This document shows, piece by piece, positions 27,302-34,932 of a stretch of DNA of 64,000 nucleotides. This stretch comes from CAJQLB01 sp041392065. Its GTDB lineage: Bacteria > Bacteroidota > Bacteroidia > Flavobacteriales > Flavobacteriaceae. The notes beneath the pieces were generated by a model. That model worked only from the letters and a program-made list of their open reading frames with translations. It did not search any database and was not told the origin of the DNA. Location of the stretch: the NCBI GenBank assembly GCA_041392065.1, contig JAWKMU010000005.1:186001-250000 (forward strand), written 5' to 3'. Every line of letters begins with the position of its first letter. Position 1 is the stretch's first letter. The translations under genes and the position numbers were made by a program.

Positions 27302-28942
27302 ATGAAAAACAACATTATAACAATACTATTATTATCGATTATTACTTTCAACTCGTGTAAAGAATATAAAAAGTCTCAGGTAATTTCAGAAGAAAAAACA
27401 ATAGAGCCAATAAACTGGAATAACGAAGTGATTTATCACGTAATGCAACGTAGTTTTTATGATAGTAATGGCGATTTACACGGAGACTTAAATGGCTTTG
27501 TAGAAAAATTAGATTATTTAAAAGATTTAGGCGTAACTACCATTTTGTTTACACCTTTATATGAATCAGATTTTTATCACAATTACTTTCCTACGAATTA
27601 TCAAAACATCGATCCAGAATACGGAACCAAAGATGATTATATCAATTTTGTAAAAGCCGTTCATAAAAAAGGATTGAAGTTTTTAATGGATATGGAAACA
27701 CAATATGCTCAAAGTGGTAATATTTGGTTTGACGATTCGTACAAAAATCCGAAGTCTGAATATTCAGATTTTATTTATTACACAGATACGTCAAATCAGT
27801 ATCCCGAACAGATTTTCATGAAACCTAACTCACCACTGCATGATTTCAATCTTTGGCCAAATAAAAAGCGAAATATAGTGTTACTCGATCTAAATCATCA
27901 AAGGGTAAAAGATTATATGATGGATTTTTACACCTATTGGGTTGACCCAAATAAAGATGGAAATTTTGATGATGGTGTAGATGGTTTTAGAATTGACCAT
28001 ATTATGGATGACCTTGATTACAAAGGCATTTTCGTGAATATGTATCAAGATTTTTGGAAGCCAATTTTCACTGAATGCAAAACCATTAATCCAAATATTT
28101 TTGTACTTGGAGAGCAATCTAACTGGAATAATTATGGCGAAGAAATGGTTAGTAAAAGTGGTGCAGACGCAGCATTTAGTTTTCCGTTACGTTTTGCTTT
28201 AGCTGGTGAAGAAGGTACACACGATATGTATATTGACCCAACTTCAAAAGGTGTAAAAATGGACCCAAAACGTATTCATAACGAAGTAAATGAAACAATG
28301 AAACGTTTTAATGATAGTACATTTACAGTTAATTTTTTAGAAAACCACGATACAGCTCGTTGGGCTTCTGTTGTAAATAATAATGAAGGACAAAAACGTG
28401 TAGCAGCTGTTTTAAATGTGTTACTGCCTGGAGTTCCATCTATTTATTATGGGCAAGAACTTGGTTTAACAGGTCAAACCAATGAATGGGGAAGCGATGC
28501 CAATCATATTCCGGTTCGCGAAGCATTTCCATGGACTTCAAATTTTAATGATAAAGGAAATGCTGTTTGGTATAAAAATACTGGTGAATGGTGGGATAAC
28601 TCTATTTGGAATTCTGATGCCATCACAACTCTGAGTTTAAAGGCTCAAAAAGCAAATAAAAACTCTATATGGTTTCATTACGAGAAGCTAATTGAAATAC
28701 GAACTAAAAATGAAGCCTTTCGTTTAGGGAACTATGAGCCTTTATTTACAGATATTGATGGTGTTTTAGCTTTCAATAGAGCAATTGACAATCAATCTTT
28801 TACAGTTATAGTAAATGTTTCTGAAAATCAAGTAACTATTGATAATTTTCAATATGGTGAAGTGGTTTACGAAAATCTATCTTTAAAAAATAATAACTCA
28901 TTAACTTTAAAACCTTACGGTTTTATAATTGTAAAAAAATAA
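27302..28942 (+). CDS. GH13 alpha-amylase-family glycosidase, lipoprotein
   Basis: The 546-residue protein carries a lipoprotein signal ending at Cys (LLSIITFNSC), so it should be membrane-anchored in or outside the periplasm. The GH13 barrel begins at VIYHVMQRSFYDSNGD. Catalytic blocks are present: nucleophile Asp232 in GFRIDHIMDD, acid/base Glu in VLGEQSNW, and the transition-state Asp in FLENHDTARW. A small beta domain closes the protein. It resembles oligosaccharide-acting members such as alpha-glucosidases or trehalose synthase-like enzymes more than endo-amylases. It would act on alpha-linked glucosides released or imported by this operon. It is four bases from the sulfatase gene. Confidence 0.88.
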   Translation: MKNNIITILLLSIITFNSCKEYKKSQVISEEKTIEPINWNNEVIYHVMQRSFYDSNGDLHGDLNGFVEKLDYLKDLGVTTILFTPLYESDFYHNYFPTNYQNIDPEYGTKDDYINFVKAVHKKGLKFLMDMETQYAQSGNIWFDDSYKNPKSEYSDFIYYTDTSNQYPEQIFMKPNSPLHDFNLWPNKKRNIVLLDLNHQRVKDYMMDFYTYWVDPNKDGNFDDGVDGFRIDHIMDDLDYKGIFVNMYQDFWKPIFTECKTINPNIFVLGEQSNWNNYGEEMVSKSGADAAFSFPLRFALAGEEGTHDMYIDPTSKGVKMDPKRIHNEVNETMKRFNDSTFTVNFLENHDTARWASVVNNNEGQKRVAAVLNVLLPGVPSIYYGQELGLTGQTNEWGSDANHIPVREAFPWTSNFNDKGNAVWYKNTGEWWDNSIWNSDAITTLSLKAQKANKNSIWFHYEKLIEIRTKNEAFRLGNYEPLFTDIDGVLAFNRAIDNQSFTVIVNVSENQVTIDNFQYGEVVYENLSLKNNNSLTLKPYGFIIVKK

Positions 28943-28946
28943 CCTT

Positions 28947-30575
28947 ATGCAAATACGTCTTCCCTTATTACTCATAGTAACACTCTTTTTTTCGTCTTGC
29001 AAACAGAATTTTAAAAATGATAAAAGTATTGAGGAAAGGTCACCAAACATCATTTTTATAATGACCGACGATCATGCTTATCAAGCGATTAGTGCTTATG
29101 GCTCAAAATTAATGCAAACACCAAATATAGATCGTTTGGCTAATGAGGGTATGCTATTTAATAAAGGCTATGTTACAAATTCTATCTGTTCACCAAGTAG
29201 AGCGGTTGCCTTAACAGGTAAGTTTAGTCATTTAAATGGTGTGCGTGATAACTTAGATGTATTCGATTCCACTCAAGTAACATTCCCAAAAATTCTACAA
29301 AAACAAGGCTATCAAACAGCAATTGTGGGAAAATGGCATTTAAAATCAGAACCTACTGGTTTTGACTATGGGAAAGTATTACCAGACCAAGGGCACTATT
29401 ACGATCCCGAATTTAGGACACCAAATGGAATTGTAAAAGAAGAAGGTTATGTAACAGACGTAACTACCGATTTAGCTTTAAACTATTTAGATTCTTTAAG
29501 AGATAAAGAGAAACCTTTCCTATTAATGTACCATCATAAAGCACCACATCGACAATGGTGGCCAAGTATGGAAGATTTAGAAGCTTATAAAGATTCAGAA
29601 ATTCCATCGCCAGCAACCTTATATGATACTTATGTAAACCGAGGAACCGCGGCAAAGGAAGCTGAAATGCGCATTAATGACCATATGGCATTATCTATGG
29701 ATAATAAGATACGACCAGACCTATTAAAAACAATGAATCTAGAAGAGTTTTTAAGCTGGTATGAATCGTCTTACTTGGAGCGATACAATCGTTTAAATAA
29801 TGAAGAAAAACGAAAATGGGATGCAGTATATGGACCAATTAATGAAGACTTTAAAAAAAATAAACCACAAGGTGAAGCGCTAACATATTGGAAATATCAA
29901 CGCTATATGCAAGACTATTTAGCTTCTTTAAAAAGTGTAGATAGAAATATTGGTCGTTTGTTAGACTATTTAGAGCAAAACAATTTAGTTGAAAACACAA
30001 TTATTGTTTACACCTCAGACCAAGGGTTTTATTTGGGTGAACATGGTTGGTTTGACAAGCGTTTTATGTACGAACCCTCATTTAGGACACCTTTAATAAT
30101 AAAATATCCTAAACTAATTAAAGCCGGCAGTATAAATAACAATCTAGTTCAAAACGTTGATTTTGCACCAACGTTTTTAGACTTGTCTGGTGCTACAATT
30201 CCAAATGATATGCAAGGTGAGAGTCTGTTGCCATTATTTAGTAATGATAATTCTAATTGGAGAGATGCATTGTATTATCATTATTATGAATATCCTGGAA
30301 TACATATGGTTAAACGTCACTTTGGAGTAAGAACAGAACGATATAAATTAATTCACTTTTATTATGACGTTGATGAGTGGGAATTATACGATTTAGAAAA
30401 AGACCCTGAAGAACTGAATAATGTTTATAACAATCCAGAGTATAAAGTAGTACAACAAGAAATGCACAAACGATTGGATGAATTAAGAGTCCAATATAAA
30501 GACAACTCGGATAGTTTAAATCAACAATGGATTGAAAGTGATATAAAACGTCTTAAAAGCTTAGGTTGGTATTAA
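28947..30575 (+). CDS. S1-family sulfatase lipoprotein
   Basis: The 542-residue protein is a formylglycine-type sulfatase that removes sulfate esters, probably from a carbohydrate. The lipoprotein signal ends at VTLFFSSC. The metal-binding start is NIIFIMTDDHAYQAI. The modification motif CSPSR begins at Cys81, which needs an anaerobic or FGE-type maturase encoded elsewhere. KWHLKSEP and TIIVYTSDQGFYLGEHGWFDKR follow, then a C-terminal domain (ELYDLEKDPEELNNVYN) typical of the DUF4976 type. It resembles iduronate-sulfatase-like S1 members. It lies between the GH13 gene and the transporter gene, so its substrate is likely a sulfated sugar or glycoside. Confidence 0.9.
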   Translation: MQIRLPLLLIVTLFFSSCKQNFKNDKSIEERSPNIIFIMTDDHAYQAISAYGSKLMQTPNIDRLANEGMLFNKGYVTNSICSPSRAVALTGKFSHLNGVRDNLDVFDSTQVTFPKILQKQGYQTAIVGKWHLKSEPTGFDYGKVLPDQGHYYDPEFRTPNGIVKEEGYVTDVTTDLALNYLDSLRDKEKPFLLMYHHKAPHRQWWPSMEDLEAYKDSEIPSPATLYDTYVNRGTAAKEAEMRINDHMALSMDNKIRPDLLKTMNLEEFLSWYESSYLERYNRLNNEEKRKWDAVYGPINEDFKKNKPQGEALTYWKYQRYMQDYLASLKSVDRNIGRLLDYLEQNNLVENTIIVYTSDQGFYLGEHGWFDKRFMYEPSFRTPLIIKYPKLIKAGSINNNLVQNVDFAPTFLDLSGATIPNDMQGESLLPLFSNDNSNWRDALYYHYYEYPGIHMVKRHFGVRTERYKLIHFYYDVDEWELYDLEKDPEELNNVYNNPEYKVVQQEMHKRLDELRVQYKDNSDSLNQQWIESDIKRLKSLGWY

Positions 30576-30620
30576 TCAACTTATATTCAAACAATTCAAA
30601 TAAATACTCAATTCTTCAAA

Positions 30621-31994
30621 ATGTCTAAAAATTCATATTTATTACTTATAACCATTATTTCAGCGCTAGGTGGCCTTTTATTTGGCTATGATACAGGTGT
30701 AATCAATGGTGCACAATTTTATCTCAGTAAGTATTTTGATTTAAGTGATGGTTTAAAAGGATGGGTTGTTGGTAGTGCTTTGTTAGGTTGTTTAATAGGA
30801 GCTATTATCGCTGGTTGGTTAAGTATTAAAATAGGACGTAAATTATCTCTTATTATATCCGCAATATTATTTACAATATCAGCTTATGGTTCTGGTTTAC
30901 CTGCCATATTTCCAGAAACAATTACAGTATTAGTTATTTTTAGAATTATTGGTGGTTTAGGAATTGGAATTGCCTCTATGAATGCACCTATGTACATAGC
31001 CGAAATAGCACCTAGTGCTTCAAGAGGTAAGATGGTTACTTACTATCAATTGGCAATTGTAGTTGGCTTTTTTAGTGTGTTTTTAGCAACGTATTTTATT
31101 GGTAATAATTTAAGCCAAACTGATAATATAGCATTTGGATGGCGACGAATGTTTTGGTCAGAATTAATACCAAGTATACTTTTCTTGGGTTTGTTATTTT
31201 TTGTTCCTAAAAGTCCAAGATGGTTATGTCTAAAAGGAAAACAAGATGAAGCATTAGAAGTTCTTGAAAAAATACAGAATTCAGAAAGTGCTAAACAAGA
31301 TATCATCGAAATTAAAAAATCTATAAATAACAAAACCAACACATCAAACGTAAACTATTTTTCTAAAACAATTTTAACCATTATTATTATAGGCTCTGTT
31401 CTTTCTGCATTACAGCAGTTTACAGGAATAAATGCAGTATTGTATTATGGTGCTGATATTTTTGAAAAAGCTTTAGGTTTTGGAGAAGAAGACGTATTGA
31501 AACAACAAATTTTACTGGCATTTATTAATGTAATTTTTACTCTAATAGCTATGTTTACTGTAGATAGATTGGGTAGAAAGCCATTAATCTATACAGGTTG
31601 TATTGGTATGATTGTTGGTTTTCTTTTTTTAGGTATAACGTTACAACAACAAGCAGTAGGTCTATTATCTTTAATTGGTATACTAATTTTTATCGCGTCA
31701 TTTTCACTTTCTATGGGACCGATAGTTTGGGTATTATTATCAGAGATGTTCCCAAATAAGATTAGAAGTGTTGCTATGTCAGTAGCTGTAGCGGTTCAAT
31801 GGGCAGCAAATTATGTAGTGTCTCAGTCGTTTCCAATGGTTATGGGTAGTGATCTAAATAATAATGCTACTTGGAATGGTTCTTTACCATATTTTATATT
31901 CATATTTTTTATTTTATTGATTGTTTTCACCACTTTCAAATTTCTTCCAGAAACAAAAGGAAAGAGTTTAGAAGAATTAGAAGATATATGGTAG
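30621..31994 (+). CDS. MFS sugar porter
   Basis: The 457-residue inner-membrane protein has about 12 transmembrane helices and the sugar-porter signatures: GYDTGVINGAQFYL in helix 1, IGRKLSLI after helix 2, PKSPRWL after helix 6, QQFTGINAVLYYG in helix 7, DRLGRKPLI between 8 and 9, and PETKGKSLEELE at the C-terminus. It probably imports a monosaccharide or small oligosaccharide by proton symport. With no SusC/SusD pair nearby, the operon seems suited to a small soluble glycoside. It is the last gene of the operon, 45 bases after the sulfatase gene. Confidence 0.93.
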   Translation: MSKNSYLLLITIISALGGLLFGYDTGVINGAQFYLSKYFDLSDGLKGWVVGSALLGCLIGAIIAGWLSIKIGRKLSLIISAILFTISAYGSGLPAIFPETITVLVIFRIIGGLGIGIASMNAPMYIAEIAPSASRGKMVTYYQLAIVVGFFSVFLATYFIGNNLSQTDNIAFGWRRMFWSELIPSILFLGLLFFVPKSPRWLCLKGKQDEALEVLEKIQNSESAKQDIIEIKKSINNKTNTSNVNYFSKTILTIIIIGSVLSALQQFTGINAVLYYGADIFEKALGFGEEDVLKQQILLAFINVIFTLIAMFTVDRLGRKPLIYTGCIGMIVGFLFLGITLQQQAVGLLSLIGILIFIASFSLSMGPIVWVLLSEMFPNKIRSVAMSVAVAVQWAANYVVSQSFPMVMGSDLNNNATWNGSLPYFIFIFFILLIVFTTFKFLPETKGKSLEELEDIW

Positions 31995-32087
31995 TTTATA
32001 AAAATTTGGGATAATCTCTAAAAATGAGTTCTCAATAAATATGAAAATTACACTTTAAAGAGTATCTGAGTTTTTAAAAGAAAAAAA

Positions 32088-32927
32088 TTGAATGTTAGAA
32101 TTAGGAAAATAATAGATGATTTAAATGAGCAATTAAATTTTATCAATATTGAACAAGATAATATAATTAAGAGATGTGAAGAGGCTATAGAAGTCATTTT
32201 GAAGGCAACAGAAAGTATTAAAGCCCAAGTATTAAAAAAGCCATTTAATTCACAAACTGAGGAAATTTATTTTTTTAAAGAAACGAAACCAAAATTTACT
32301 TCTAAATTAATTTATTATAACAAAATATATAAGATAGAAACCAAAAAGCCTCATGGCGGTAGAAGAGCTGTCAAAAACTATTATAAAGAAGAATTGCAAA
32401 AGTTAAAACAATTCTTTGATGCAGAATTAGAGTTTTATAAATACTACAGAACAGGTAGTAGTTATTTAGATTATAAATATTTTGTAAGAGGTAATTTTGA
32501 TATAAAGCTAAGCTTAGACTCATTATATTTTGAATCAAACCATAAGTTTATTACCCTTCATAGTCACAAAGTGGCCAAAATTCTAGCTCATGACCTATTA
32601 GAGGTTTATTTCGAAGATAAGCTAAATGAACTTAATCACTCTAAAAATATAAAATCACAACACAAACACAACATAAAACTCAATTGGACAGCTTCTAAAG
32701 TCGCTCTAATTGAACTTATGTATGCATTGCATTCAGATGGGACATTCAATAATGGTTCAGCTGATCTCAAAGATATTGCAGCCTATTTTGAAAGTGTTTT
32801 TGATATCAACTTAGGGCAGTATAGACGTGCATTTTTAGAGATAAGAGTTCGCAAATCAGAAAGAACAAAATTCATAAATTCACTAAAAGAATCATTACTA
32901 AAACGAATGGATGACAGTGATTATTAA
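32088..32927 (+). CDS. rteC: RteC family protein (element transfer/excision regulator)
   Basis: The 279-residue protein matches RteC of Bacteroides conjugative transposons, where it activates the excision operon. Supporting segments are EIYFFKETKPKFTSKLIYYN, IETKKPHGGRRAVKNYY, and the C-terminal winged-helix-like region KLNWTASKVALIELMYALHS with FNNGSADLKDIAAYFE and YRRAFLEIRVRKSERTKF. No ATG is available; the likely start is TTG at 32088, since an in-frame stop lies at 32067. RteA and RteB, the usual upstream two-component pair, are absent. Three hairpins and an excisionase-like gene follow, consistent with RteC controlling excision. Confidence 0.85.
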   Translation: MNVRIRKIIDDLNEQLNFINIEQDNIIKRCEEAIEVILKATESIKAQVLKKPFNSQTEEIYFFKETKPKFTSKLIYYNKIYKIETKKPHGGRRAVKNYYKEELQKLKQFFDAELEFYKYYRTGSSYLDYKYFVRGNFDIKLSLDSLYFESNHKFITLHSHKVAKILAHDLLEVYFEDKLNELNHSKNIKSQHKHNIKLNWTASKVALIELMYALHSDGTFNNGSADLKDIAAYFESVFDINLGQYRRAFLEIRVRKSERTKFINSLKESLLKRMDDSDY

Positions 32928-32934
32928 AAAATCG

Positions 32935-32959
32935 TTCACAACACAATCCCTGTTGTGAA
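32935..32959 (+). other. Stem-loop 1 after rteC
   Basis: A perfect 9-bp inverted repeat (32935-32943 with 32951-32959) with a 7-base loop begins seven bases after the rteC stop. No T run follows, so it is not an ordinary terminator. Confidence 0.6.
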
Positions 32960-32991
32960 TAAAGAATACCAATTCACTTCATATTTGCCAA

Positions 32992-33006
32992 ACGAAAGTC
33001 AAATCA
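32992..33006 (-). promoter_or_regulatory. Inverted copy of the 15-base site found upstream of the integrase gene
   Basis: These 15 bases are the exact reverse complement of 21336-21350. An 11-base core (GAAAGTCAAAT) also occurs at 41201-41211 near attR. It is a candidate integrase, RteC or excisionase binding site. Confidence 0.5.
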
Positions 33007-33012
33007 ACAGAT

Positions 33013-33050
33013 TCACGAGCTCTTATTTATTAAAAAAATAAAGCTCGTGA
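33013..33050 (+). other. Stem-loop 2 in the rteC-xis gap
   Basis: The 9-bp outer stem (33013-33021 with 33042-33050) continues for six more pairs past a one-base bulge. The structure is strong for AT-rich DNA. Confidence 0.6.
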
Positions 33051-33063
33051 GCTAAATTAACTT

Positions 33064-33106
33064 AATAGCTACTGCTACGAATATTATGTTCAAAGCGGTA
33101 GCTATT
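33064..33106 (+). other. Stem-loop 3 in the rteC-xis gap
   Basis: A 13-bp stem with one G-T pair (33064-33076 with 33094-33106) and a 17-base loop ends 20 bases before the HTH gene. It may govern its transcription or translation. Confidence 0.6.
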
Positions 33107-33125
33107 TTAAACTAAAAACTTTATT

Positions 33126-33404
33126 ATGGCAGCAACAATTATCACTACAGAAGATCTTCAAGAGTTTAAGCACGAACTATTGGAAGATATCAAAGCAATT
33201 ATCAATCATCAATCTGGTTTCGCACCAAAAAAGTGGCTCAAATCACCAGAGGTTCGCGACCTATTAAGTATCTCACCAGGAACATTACAAAATCTTCGCA
33301 TCAACGGCACACTACCCTACACTAAAGTCGGTGGTGTTATCTATTACGACTACGAAGAAATCCTAAAAGTAATGGAGGAAAACCGCATCCATAATAAGTT
33401 CTAA
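33126..33404 (+). CDS. Excisionase-like helix-turn-helix protein
   Basis: The 92-residue protein has a polar N-terminal helix and then a MerR/Xis-type HTH: WLKSPEVRDLLSISPGTLQN, RINGTLPYTKVGGVIYYDYE. Proteins of this type follow RteC in Bacteroidota mobile elements and act as excisionases or recombination directionality factors, bending DNA at the att sites. Position here, after RteC and three stem-loops, supports this role. It is followed by a 20-base palindromic repeat and the winged-helix gene, 31 bases downstream. Confidence 0.82.
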   Translation: MAATIITTEDLQEFKHELLEDIKAIINHQSGFAPKKWLKSPEVRDLLSISPGTLQNLRINGTLPYTKVGGVIYYDYEEILKVMEENRIHNKF

Positions 33405-33405
33405 A

Positions 33406-33425
33406 ATTCCCGCGAAGGCGGGAAT
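33406..33425. repeat. Short GC-rich palindromic repeat
   Basis: A perfect 8-bp stem with a GAAG loop sits two bases past the xis stop. With the TCTCA that follows, it resembles REP-like repeats dispersed in flavobacterial genomes. It is one of three such repeats within 1.4 kb. Confidence 0.6.
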
Positions 33426-33435
33426 CTCATCATTT

Positions 33436-33972
33436 ATGGAAGAAGTAAACTACATCAAACACCTTAACACCATATTCCAACATTTTTCAAAAGACAACCG
33501 ATTAAATCCAACACATATAAGCCTGTATATGGCCTTATTTCAAGTTTGGAATAGTACACGGTTTCCTGAAGAGTTTTTTGTAATACGTGATGAGGTTATG
33601 AAACAATCCAAAATAGGTTCAAAATCAACCTATCATCGCTGTTTAAAAGAGTTGCATAAATACGGATATATTCAGTACGAACCATCACACAATCCGTATC
33701 GAGGTAGCAAAATTAAGTTGATTAAAAATTGGACAAGTACTGGACAAGCTCTGTACCAGTACAGTCCCAAAATCGGGACAAGCAGTGGACAAGCATTGGT
33801 ACCTAAATATAAACATAATAAAACAGTAATAAACAATATAAACAGTAAAGAAGAAAATTTTAAAAATTCAGATTTTATTGATTCTGAAAATAATGGCAAA
33901 CATAACAGCAGTGCCCCAAATATGGACAACCTAAAGACGACTAAAAACAAAAACTATAACGAGCCTCTTTGA
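33436..33972 (+). CDS. Winged-helix DNA-binding protein, replication-initiator-like
   Basis: The 178-residue protein has a winged-helix N-terminal half: NPTHISLYMALFQVWN, FFVIRDEVMKQSKIGSKSTY, HRCLKELHKYGYIQYEPS. The second half is low-complexity, rich in Asn, Lys and Ser, with several SGQAL-type repeats (TSTGQALYQY, TSSGQALVPK). The arrangement recalls the DNA-binding protein that precedes the DnaC-like ATPase in Bacteroidota mobile elements, often thought to act in element replication. Its stop codon lies beside a repeat insertion at about 33981-34040, and a same-frame coding-like stretch resumes at 34051, so the C-terminus may be shortened by that insertion. Confidence 0.7.
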   Translation: MEEVNYIKHLNTIFQHFSKDNRLNPTHISLYMALFQVWNSTRFPEEFFVIRDEVMKQSKIGSKSTYHRCLKELHKYGYIQYEPSHNPYRGSKIKLIKNWTSTGQALYQYSPKIGTSSGQALVPKYKHNKTVINNINSKEENFKNSDFIDSENNGKHNSSAPNMDNLKTTKNKNYNEPL

Positions 33973-33980
33973 CACATTAT

Positions 33981-34040
33981 GTCATCCTGAACTTGTTTCA
34001 GGATCTCATCGTCATTGCGAACAAAGTGAAGCAATCTCAT
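33981..34040. repeat. Composite interspersed repeat between the winged-helix and ATPase genes
   Basis: The left half has an 8-bp palindrome (33984-33991 with 33997-34004); the right half begins CGTCATTGCGAAC and ends GAAGCAATCTCA. Similar sequences occur at 9194-9330. It lies in what may have been a longer reading frame. Confidence 0.65.
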
Positions 34041-34050
34041 AAATACATGT

Positions 34051-34158
34051 ATGAACACAAATCAACCTCACATAATCATCGAAAAAGGCGACCGAACGTT
34101 AAGAAAATGTCCAGTGGACATTTTTAGTGAAGGGGCGAGCTGGCGCATAGGGTTATAG
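34051..34158 (+). CDS. Possible 35-residue protein or detached gene end
   Basis: The frame starts at ATG 34051, in the same frame as the winged-helix gene but separated from it by the repeat. It reads HIIIEKGDRTLRKCPVDIF in the middle and ends WRIGL. It could be an independent small protein or the displaced C-terminus of the winged-helix protein. A terminator-like hairpin lies inside it. Confidence 0.3.
   Translation: MNTNQPHIIIEKGDRTLRKCPVDIFSEGASWRIGL
34104..34125 (+). terminator. Terminator-like hairpin before the ATPase gene
   Basis: A 9-bp stem (34104-34112 with 34116-34124) with an AGT loop ends in five T. It overlaps the small frame at 34051-34158, so it is either a real terminator or a chance hairpin in coding sequence. 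Confidence 0.4.
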
Positions 34159-34177
34159 AAGAATTAAAATACTTGCA

Positions 34178-34861
34178 ATGAATAAAATGACACCTCACAT
34201 AATTCAAGAAAAGGGTATTGAATACAAACTTGGCGAGTTAAAAGACAATTGTATTCATTATGATTTCAAAAGCATACTCATTTATCTCGATGCAAAAGGA
34301 AAGTTGCTATTTGGCAAAAACTTCAAGATTTATGAAGAAGATGAGGTCGTACTATACAAATTATGTATCTATTTTATTCGTGATTTTGAAGCTTGTGAAA
34401 AACTAAATATAGATCCAAACAAAGGTATTCTGTTATCTGGTCCTGTTGGTTGTGGTAAAACCAGTTTAATGAAATTGTTAAGGCACATAGTACCACATCA
34501 TAAGGAGTATGAGGTTATTCCTGCAAGAAACATCGTTTTTGCTTTTAACAACATTGGTTATAAGACCATTCAAGAATACGGAAACAGCAATTTCTATTGT
34601 TTTGACGATTTGGGAGTAGAAACAACCGGAAGATATTTTGGGAAGGACTGTAATGTAATGGGTGAAATCCTCTTATCACGTTACGATTTATTTGTAAGAA
34701 CCTGTCATCCCGAGCGGAGTCGAGGGGTCAGAACCCACGCCACAACAAATCTTAATGCACAAGAATTAGAAGAAAGATATGGCAATAGAGTACGTTCCAG
34801 AATGCGTCAACTATTTAATTTAATTGCTTTTGATAAAGAAAGTAAAGACAAAAGGATTTGA
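34178..34861 (+). CDS. DnaC/IstB-like AAA ATPase with in-frame repeat insertion
   Basis: The 227-residue ATPase probably loads a helicase or otherwise remodels DNA for element replication or transfer. Walker A is LLSGPVGCGKTSLMKLL, Walker B is FYCFDDLGVET, and the sensor/arginine-finger region is ATTNLNAQELEERYGNRVRS. Between VRT and HATTN there is an 11-residue insert (TCHPERSRGVR) coded by a repeat element with a 6-base flanking duplication. Without it the protein would read directly LFVRTHATTN, as in related proteins as I remember them. The insertion keeps the frame but lies close to the catalytic core, so activity is uncertain. It overlaps by 4 bases a possible TTG start of the next gene, which I consider false. 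Confidence 0.8.
   Translation: MNKMTPHIIQEKGIEYKLGELKDNCIHYDFKSILIYLDAKGKLLFGKNFKIYEEDEVVLYKLCIYFIRDFEACEKLNIDPNKGILLSGPVGCGKTSLMKLLRHIVPHHKEYEVIPARNIVFAFNNIGYKTIQEYGNSNFYCFDDLGVETTGRYFGKDCNVMGEILLSRYDLFVRTCHPERSRGVRTHATTNLNAQELEERYGNRVRSRMRQLFNLIAFDKESKDKRI
34697..34735. repeat. 33-bp repeat insertion with 6-bp target duplication inside the ATPase gene
   Basis: The GC-rich 27-base core (34703-34729) begins TGTCATCCCGAGC and ends GGGGTC. AGAACC flanks it on both sides (34697-34702 and 34730-34735). Total added length is 33 bases, so the frame is kept. Confidence 0.75.
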
Positions 34862-34898
34862 TTAATTTTATTTGGTTTTATTTAGTTGTTATTAGCAT

Positions 34899-34906
34899 TA
34901 GATTTG
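34899..34906 (+). promoter_or_regulatory. Candidate -7 element of the ABC-3C operon
   Basis: TAGATTTG matches TAnnTTTG exactly, 27 bases before the TTG start at 34933. The nearest TTTG upstream (34871-34874) has a 24-base spacer. It supports separate transcription of the defence genes and the later start. Confidence 0.4.
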
Positions 34907-34932
34907 TTATTTTGTGGGACAAATATTTAATA

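Noticed and set aside
34858..34932. TTG start at 34858 for the ABC-3C effector
   Set aside because: It overlaps the previous stop and would turn a promoter-like AT-rich stretch into a hydrophobic leader not expected in this family.
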